Origin: Phenylobacterium sp.
Lineage (GTDB): Bacteria > Pseudomonadota > Alphaproteobacteria > Caulobacterales > Caulobacteraceae
Direction: 5' to 3'
Assembly: GCA_018001015.1 (NCBI GenBank)
Contig: JAGNIV010000013.1
Coordinates: 1-64,000 of the forward strand
Length of the DNA: 64,000 nucleotides
Positions 58,800 through 64,000 of the stretch are shown here, one piece after another (within the stretch, counting starts at the first letter, position 1; the number at the start of each line of letters is the position of its first letter). A model generated the notes under the pieces. The model had not been told where the DNA came from. It worked only from the letters and a program-made list of their open reading frames with translations, and searched no databases. Made by a program: the position numbers and the translations under genes.

Positions 58800-61268
58800 A
58801 TGACCCAGCAAGCTTCCAAGCAGCGTCTCGTCGTCATCGGCAACGGCATGGCCGGGTGCCGGGTGGTGGAGGACATCCTCAAGCGCGACCCCGGCCGCTA
58901 CGAGATCACCATCTTCGGCGCCGAGCCGCGGGTGAACTACAACCGCATCATGCTCTCGCCGGTCCTGGCTGGTGAGAAGGCCTTCGACGACATCGTCATC
59001 AATGACGAGGCCTGGTACCGCGACAACGCCATCACCCTGCACTCCGGCCGTGCGGTCACCGCCATCGACCGGGCCAGCAAGACGGTGACGGCGCAGGGTG
59101 GCCTCGTGGTTCCCTACGACCGGTTGATCCTGGCCAGCGGCTCGGACCCCGTCCGCCTGCCCCTGCCGGGCGCTGATCTCGCCGGCGTGGTCACCTTCCG
59201 CGACCTTGACGACGTGGACCAGATGGTCGCCGCCGCCGACGCGGGCGGCGCGGCCGTGGTGATCGGCGGAGGCCTGCTGGGCCTGGAGGCCGCCTACGGC
59301 CTGGCCAAGCGTGGCATGAAGGCCACCGTCGTCCACCTCATGGACGTGCTGATGGAGCGCCAGCTCGACTCGGCGGCCGGCTTCCTGCTCACCGAGGCCC
59401 TGGCGCAGCGCGGGGTGGAGACGGTGCTGTCGGCCCAGTCGGAAGCCATCCTCGGCGAGGATGGCCGGGTCAGTGGTCTGAAGCTCTCCGACGGCCGGGT
59501 GCTGCCCTGCTCGATCCTGGTGATGGCGGTGGGTATCCGGCCCAATACGGCCCTGGCCAAGGCCTCGGGGATTGGCGTGGCGCGCGGGGTGGTGGTCGAT
59601 GACCAGATGCGCACTGACGATCCCGACATCTATGCGGTGGGTGAGTGCGCCGAGCACAGGGGCGTGGCCTACGGCCTGGTGGCTCCCATCTGGGACATGT
59701 GCAAGACGCTGGCGGCGGCGCTGACCGGCGACGATGCCAGCGCCTATGGCGGCTCCATGCTCTCGACCCGGCTGAAGGTATCGGGCGTGGATGTCTTCTC
59801 CGCGGGCGCCTTCGCGGGCGGGGAGGGTTGCGAGGACATCGTGTTCCGCGACGCCGGTCGTGGCGTCTACAAGCGGGTGGTCCTCGAAAACGGCAAGGTG
59901 GCCGGGGCGGTGCTGTTCGGCGACGCCGCCGACGGCGGCTGGTACTTCGACCTGATGCGCCAGGGGGCCGATGTCAGCGGCATCCGCGAGACCCTGATCT
60001 TTGGCCAGGCCATCACGGAGGGTCTGTCGGGCCTGGACCCTAGTGCGGCCGTTGCGGCGATGTCCGATGACCAGGAGGTCTGCGGCTGCAACGGCGTGTG
60101 CAAGGGGCAGATCACCGGCGCCATTACAGCCCAGGGGCTCACCACCCTGGACGCCGTCCGCGGGGTCACCAAGGCCTCGGCGTCCTGCGGATCCTGCACG
60201 CCGCTGGTGGAGAAGCTGCTGAAGCTGACCCTGGGCGACGGCTTCCAGGTCCAGACCGGGCCGGCGCCGATGTGCAAATGCACCAGCCACACCCATGATG
60301 TGGTCCGCCGGGCGATCCTGGACGGGGGGCTCAAGTCCATGCCGGCCATCCATCAGGCCCTGGAATGGACGACGCCGGATGGCTGCGCCTCATGCCGGCC
60401 GGCGTTGAACTACTACCTGATCTGCGCCTGGCCGGGGGACTACCAGGACGACAAGCAGTCGCGGTTCATCAACGAGCGGGTCCACGCCAACATCCAGAAG
60501 GACGGGACCTATTCCGTGGTCCCGCGCATGTGGGGCGGGATGACCACCCCCGACGAGCTGCGCGCCATCGCCGACGTGGCCGACAAGTTCGCTATTCCGG
60601 CGGTCAAGGTCACCGGCGGCCAGCGGATCGACCTGTTGGGGGTCAAGAAGGACGACCTGCCGGCGGTCTGGGCCGACCTCAACGCGGCGGGGATGGTCTC
60701 GGGCCACGCTTACGCCAAGGGGCTGCGCACGGTGAAGACCTGTGTCGGCTCCGACTGGTGCCGGTTCGGGACCCAGGACTCCACCGGCCTCGGCATGCGG
60801 CTGGAGAAGTTCATGTGGGGGTCCTGGACGCCGGCCAAGGTCAAGCTGGCGGTGTCGGGATGTCCGCGCAACTGCGCCGAGGCCACCTGCAAGGACGTCG
60901 GCGTGATCTGCGTCGACTCCGGCTACGAGATTCATGTCGGCGGCGCCGCGGGCCTGCATATCCGCGGCACGGAAATCCTGACGAAGGTCGCCACCGAGGA
61001 AGAGGCGATGTGGACCATCTGCGCCCTGGTGCAGCTCTACCGTGAGGAGGGCTGGTACCTGGAACGGATCTACAAGTGGATGGACCGCGTCGGCCTCGAC
61101 AGCATCAAGGCGGCCCTGGCCGACCCTGAGGACCGCAGGGCGCTCTATGACCGCTTCGCCTACTCGCAGCGCTTCTCGCGCATCGATCCGTGGGCGGAAC
61201 GTGTCGCTGGCCGTCATACCGAAGAGTTCAATCCGCTTAGCCGCCGCCTGGAGTTCGAACCCGCATGA
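58800..61268 (+). CDS. nirB: assimilatory nitrite reductase [NAD(P)H], large subunit
   Basis: An 822-residue enzyme. An N-terminal FAD/NAD domain (VVIGNGMAGCRVVEDIL; VVIGGGLLGLEAAYG) is followed by two BFD-like [2Fe-2S] segments (CGCNGVCKGQI ... CGSC, and a second cysteine group) and a C-terminal siroheme/[4Fe-4S] domain with TCVGSDWCRFG and SGCPRNCAEA (C-x5-C and C-x3-C). It reduces nitrite to ammonium. ATG 58800 is chosen; an open frame continues further upstream into the transporter gene. Overlaps nirD by 4 bp. Confidence 0.95.
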   Translation: MTQQASKQRLVVIGNGMAGCRVVEDILKRDPGRYEITIFGAEPRVNYNRIMLSPVLAGEKAFDDIVINDEAWYRDNAITLHSGRAVTAIDRASKTVTAQGGLVVPYDRLILASGSDPVRLPLPGADLAGVVTFRDLDDVDQMVAAADAGGAAVVIGGGLLGLEAAYGLAKRGMKATVVHLMDVLMERQLDSAAGFLLTEALAQRGVETVLSAQSEAILGEDGRVSGLKLSDGRVLPCSILVMAVGIRPNTALAKASGIGVARGVVVDDQMRTDDPDIYAVGECAEHRGVAYGLVAPIWDMCKTLAAALTGDDASAYGGSMLSTRLKVSGVDVFSAGAFAGGEGCEDIVFRDAGRGVYKRVVLENGKVAGAVLFGDAADGGWYFDLMRQGADVSGIRETLIFGQAITEGLSGLDPSAAVAAMSDDQEVCGCNGVCKGQITGAITAQGLTTLDAVRGVTKASASCGSCTPLVEKLLKLTLGDGFQVQTGPAPMCKCTSHTHDVVRRAILDGGLKSMPAIHQALEWTTPDGCASCRPALNYYLICAWPGDYQDDKQSRFINERVHANIQKDGTYSVVPRMWGGMTTPDELRAIADVADKFAIPAVKVTGGQRIDLLGVKKDDLPAVWADLNAAGMVSGHAYAKGLRTVKTCVGSDWCRFGTQDSTGLGMRLEKFMWGSWTPAKVKLAVSGCPRNCAEATCKDVGVICVDSGYEIHVGGAAGLHIRGTEILTKVATEEEAMWTICALVQLYREEGWYLERIYKWMDRVGLDSIKAALADPEDRRALYDRFAYSQRFSRIDPWAERVAGRHTEEFNPLSRRLEFEPA

Positions 61269-61612
61269 ACGCCCTCGTGAAGGAACCCGCCATCCTCTGG
61301 ACCGACGTGGGCGCCGTGACCGACGTCCCGCGCCGGGGCGCCCGCCGGGTGCCCAGTCCGCGGGGCGACATCGCCATCTTCCGCACCGGCGACGGCGCGG
61401 TCTTCGCCCTGATGGACAAGTGTCCGCACAAGGGTGGTCCCCTCAGCCAGGGGATCGTGCATGGCCAGTCGGTGACCTGCCCCCTGCACGGCCGGGTCAT
61501 TGACCTCGCCACGGGTGAGGGGACCGGCGCCGACAAGGGCCACGGCTGCGCGCCGGTGGTCCCGCTCGAGGTGGTGGACGGCCGCCTGATGCTGGGCATG
61601 GTCGGAGGCTAG
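61265..61612 (+). CDS. nirD: nitrite reductase small subunit (Rieske type)
   Basis: A 115-residue protein with Rieske [2Fe-2S] ligands C-P-H (DKCPHKGGPLS) and C-P-L-H (VTCPLHGRVIDL). It forms the small subunit of the NirBD NADH-dependent nitrite reductase and starts 4 bp inside nirB, giving strict coupling and stoichiometry. Confidence 0.93.
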   Translation: MNALVKEPAILWTDVGAVTDVPRRGARRVPSPRGDIAIFRTGDGAVFALMDKCPHKGGPLSQGIVHGQSVTCPLHGRVIDLATGEGTGADKGHGCAPVVPLEVVDGRLMLGMVGG

Positions 61613-61614
61613 GC

Positions 61615-64000
61615 GTGGCCGACGGCTCGCTGACCCCCGCCGTCAAGACCACCTGCCCCTACTGCGGCGTGGGCTGTGGCGTCTCCGGCGTGGTGGCCCA
61701 GGGCCGGAGCCTGGCGGTAAGCGGTGACGTCGCCCACCCCGCCAATGAAGGCCGGCTGTGTTCCAAGGGCTCGACACTCGGCGCCACGGTGGGCCTGGAG
61801 GGCCGGTTGCTCGCCCCCATCATCGGGGATCGGGAGGTGAGTTGGTCGGAAGCCACCAGCCTGGTGGCCCGCCGGTTTTCCCAGACGATCGCGCGGCACG
61901 GCCCGGACTCGGTGGCCTTCTATGTCTCGGGCCAACTGCTCACCGAGGATTACTACGCCGCCAACAAGCTGATGAAGGGCTTCATTGGCTCGGGCAATAT
62001 CGACACCAATTCCAGGCTCTGCATGGCTTCGGCGGTGGCGGCTCACAAGCAGGCCTTCGGGGCCGACCTGGTGCCCGGCTGCTATGAGGACCTCGACCTC
62101 GCCGACCTGGTGGTGTTCAGCGGCCACAACGCGGCCTGGACCCATCCGGTGCTGTTCCGGCGCATGGAGGCCCAGCGCGCCCGCGGCCAGAAGCACGTGG
62201 TCATCGACCCGCGCCGGACCGACACCGCCGAGGTGGCCGACCTGCATCTGCCCCTGGCCCCGCAGATGGACGTGCGGCTGTGGAATGGCCTGCTGGCTGA
62301 CCTCATCCGGCGCGGGGCGGTGGACCGCAGCTTCATCGCCGAGCACGTCAACGGCTTAGCCAGTGTGGAGGCTGAGCTTGCCAAAGCCGACCAGTCGCCG
62401 GCCGCCGTGGCCGCCGACTGCGGGTTGCCCCTGAAAGATCTGGAGACCGTCTTCCAACTGTTCGCGCAGACGCCGAAGACGGTCAGCCTGTTCTCCATGG
62501 GCGCCAACCAGTCCGCGCAAGGCGTGGCCAAGGGTCTGGCGATCCTCAACGCGCACCTGGCGACCGGGAGGATCGGCAAGCCCGGCGCCTGTCCGTTCTC
62601 GATCACCGGCCAGCCCAACGCCATGGGCGGGCGTGAGACTGGCGGCATGGCCAATACCCTGGCCGGCCATATGGACTTCGCTCCGGACGACGTGGCCCGC
62701 GTGGCCCGCTTCTGGGGCGCGCCGCAGACTTCCCCCAAGCCCGGCCTCAAGGCCGTCGACATGTTCGAGGCCGTCCACGACGGGCGCATCAAGGCCATCT
62801 GGGTGATGGCCACCAATCCGGCGGTCAGCATGCCCGACGCGGGACGGGTGGGGGAGGCGCTGGCCAAGTGCCCCTTCGTCGTCGTCTCCGACTGCATGGC
62901 CGAGACCGACACCATGGCCTTTGCTCACGTGAAGCTTCCTGCCCTGGCCTGGGGCGAGAAGGACGGCACGGTCACCAATTCCGAGCGGCGGATATCCCGC
63001 CAGCGCGCCCTGTTCCCGACGCCCGGTCTGGCCAAGGCCGACTGGCGGATCGTCGCCGAGGTGGCCGACGGCATGGGTTTCGGCGACGCCTTCTCCTGGG
63101 CCAGCCAGGCCAGCGTGTTCCGCGAATGGGCGCGTCTCACGGCGTTTGAGAACGTCGGCCGCACCCTCAATATCTCGGGCCTCGTCGGGCTGTCGCAGGC
63201 GGGCTACGACGAGCTCGCGCCCGTCCAGTGGCCGGTGGGCGCCGACCGGCTCGGCACGCCCCGCCTGTTCACCGACGGCCAGTTTCAAACGGCCGATGGG
63301 CGGGCCAAAATGCTGCCCGTGGCGCCCAAGGGTCCGGCTACCGCCTGTGACCCGGCGTTCCCGCTTTCGCTGAACACCGGCCGCATCCGCGACCAGTGGC
63401 ACACCATGACCCGCACCGGCCTGGCCGCCGATCTCTGGCGCCACGCGCCGGAGCCCTTCGTGGAGATCCACCCCGAGGACGCCGCCGCCGTTGGCGTGAT
63501 CGAGGGCGGCCTGACCCGAGTCCAGACGGTGCGGGGCGAGGCGGTGGCCATCGCCCGGCTGACCGATCGCCAGCGGCGGGGAGGGGTCTTCATGCCCATC
63601 CACTGGACCAAGGCCTACGCTCCGTCGGGCCGCTCCAATCCGCTGATCGCGCCCAGTGTCGACCCCACGTCCGGCCAGCCGGAGTTCAAGCACACGCCGG
63701 CTCGGGTGCGGGCCTATCGCGAGACCTGGAAGGGCTTCCTGATCGATCGCAAGGGGTTCGCGCCGCCCGCGGGCGCGGACCTGATCTGGCGGCGCATCCC
63801 GCAGACCGCCTGCACGCTGCACGAGTTCGCCGGGCGCGGGGACGAGGACGAGCGCGAGGCTCTGCGCCGCTGGATCGGCGAGCCCACGGGCGAGTTGCTG
63901 AGCTATGGCGACCCGGCCACCGGCGCTCGGCGCGACGCCTGGATCTCCGGCGACCGGCTGGAGCGGGTGCTGTTCATGGCCACCGGCGGCGCCCTGCCGC
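61615..64000 (+). CDS. nasA: assimilatory nitrate reductase catalytic subunit, C-terminus cut off by window
   Basis: A GTG start at 61615, 2 bp after nirD, opens a frame that runs to the window end (about 795 codons without a stop). The N-terminal [4Fe-4S] ligands are C14-x2-C17-x3-C21 and C49 (GRLCSKG). The Mo-coordinating Cys is expected in NSRLCMASA. MGD-binding segments follow (TGRIGKPGACPFSITGQPNAMGGRE; LNTGRIRDQWHTMTRTG). It reduces nitrate to nitrite using the MobA product bis-MGD. Whether the missing C-terminus carries a [2Fe-2S] or FAD domain cannot be seen here. Confidence 0.93.
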   Translation, partial: MADGSLTPAVKTTCPYCGVGCGVSGVVAQGRSLAVSGDVAHPANEGRLCSKGSTLGATVGLEGRLLAPIIGDREVSWSEATSLVARRFSQTIARHGPDSVAFYVSGQLLTEDYYAANKLMKGFIGSGNIDTNSRLCMASAVAAHKQAFGADLVPGCYEDLDLADLVVFSGHNAAWTHPVLFRRMEAQRARGQKHVVIDPRRTDTAEVADLHLPLAPQMDVRLWNGLLADLIRRGAVDRSFIAEHVNGLASVEAELAKADQSPAAVAADCGLPLKDLETVFQLFAQTPKTVSLFSMGANQSAQGVAKGLAILNAHLATGRIGKPGACPFSITGQPNAMGGRETGGMANTLAGHMDFAPDDVARVARFWGAPQTSPKPGLKAVDMFEAVHDGRIKAIWVMATNPAVSMPDAGRVGEALAKCPFVVVSDCMAETDTMAFAHVKLPALAWGEKDGTVTNSERRISRQRALFPTPGLAKADWRIVAEVADGMGFGDAFSWASQASVFREWARLTAFENVGRTLNISGLVGLSQAGYDELAPVQWPVGADRLGTPRLFTDGQFQTADGRAKMLPVAPKGPATACDPAFPLSLNTGRIRDQWHTMTRTGLAADLWRHAPEPFVEIHPEDAAAVGVIEGGLTRVQTVRGEAVAIARLTDRQRRGGVFMPIHWTKAYAPSGRSNPLIAPSVDPTSGQPEFKHTPARVRAYRETWKGFLIDRKGFAPPAGADLIWRRIPQTACTLHEFAGRGDEDEREALRRWIGEPTGELLSYGDPATGARRDAWISGDRLERVLFMATGGALP

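Overview
The window is high-GC chromosomal DNA from an alphaproteobacterium, most likely a member of Caulobacteraceae (Phenylobacterium- or Caulobacter-like). The main pointers are a PodJ-type polarity protein followed by a TauE/TIGR02186 pair, the ftsE-ftsX-ydcF-plsC block, the chorismate mutase-hisC-tyrA block, the argH-lptM-lysA operon, pervasive ATGA/TGATG stop-start overlaps, and many short palindromic intergenic repeats. The genus is inferred from gene content and not proven. No rRNA, tRNA, CRISPR array or intact insertion sequence was recognised.

Region by region: (1) 0.2-2.3 kb holds accessory genes: a cysteine-rich protein, then a translationally coupled pair made of a HEPN-like protein (R-N-x4-H motif) and an HNH endonuclease. 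(2) 2.3-9.0 kb holds an amidohydrolase-fold protein that lacks most metal ligands, a lysine 2,3-aminomutase-like radical SAM enzyme, a CBS protein, a patatin phospholipase, an EAL phosphodiesterase, two small exported proteins and a terminase-small-subunit-like DNA-binding protein with an internal duplication. (3) 9.0-11.7 kb is the clearest accessory island: a BrnT/Xre toxin-antitoxin pair, an inverted-repeat element, and a noticeably AT-richer KAP-family P-loop NTPase. (4) 11.8-18.2 kb is a tandem array of five acyl-CoA dehydrogenases on the minus strand, ending at a strong terminator. (5) 18.3-25.7 kb carries a short MprF-like protein, podJ, a TauE/SafE exporter, a TIGR02186 protein and a DUF3429 protein. 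(6) 25.7-34.3 kb carries pdeM and an Lhr-type helicase, a DUF3313 lipoprotein, a phytanoyl-CoA dioxygenase-like protein, a DinG/XPD-like helicase and a frameshifted RidA gene.

(7) 34.5-39.4 kb has a PL10 pectate lyase under a palindromic operator-like site, an SMR transporter and the tyrA-hisC-chorismate mutase aromatic amino acid block. (8) 39.5-47.1 kb has a methyltransferase, a glycosyltransferase with a possible C-terminal winged helix, a gamma-glutamyltranspeptidase gene reduced to its two ends, DUF2125, ChaC, plsC bracketed by two copies of a composite repeat, ydcF and ftsEX. (9) 47.3-55 kb has a DUF3426 zinc-ribbon protein, a phosphoribosyltransferase, lysA-lptM-argH, a TlpA-like thioredoxin, an Xre regulator, a ROK sugar kinase and a tandem ACT protein.

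(10) 55.0-64.0 kb is a complete-looking assimilatory nitrate module: mobA (Mo cofactor), nasT and nasS (antiterminator and sensor), a NarK-type transporter, nirB, nirD and the start of the catalytic nitrate reductase gene, which runs off the window. Nitrate would be imported by the MFS carrier, reduced by the Mo-bis-MGD reductase and then to ammonium by NirBD. NasS/NasT would control expression through an RNA leader hairpin in front of the transporter gene. The NasT receiver domain lacks its phosphoacceptor Asp, which fits control by NasS sequestration and not by phosphorylation.
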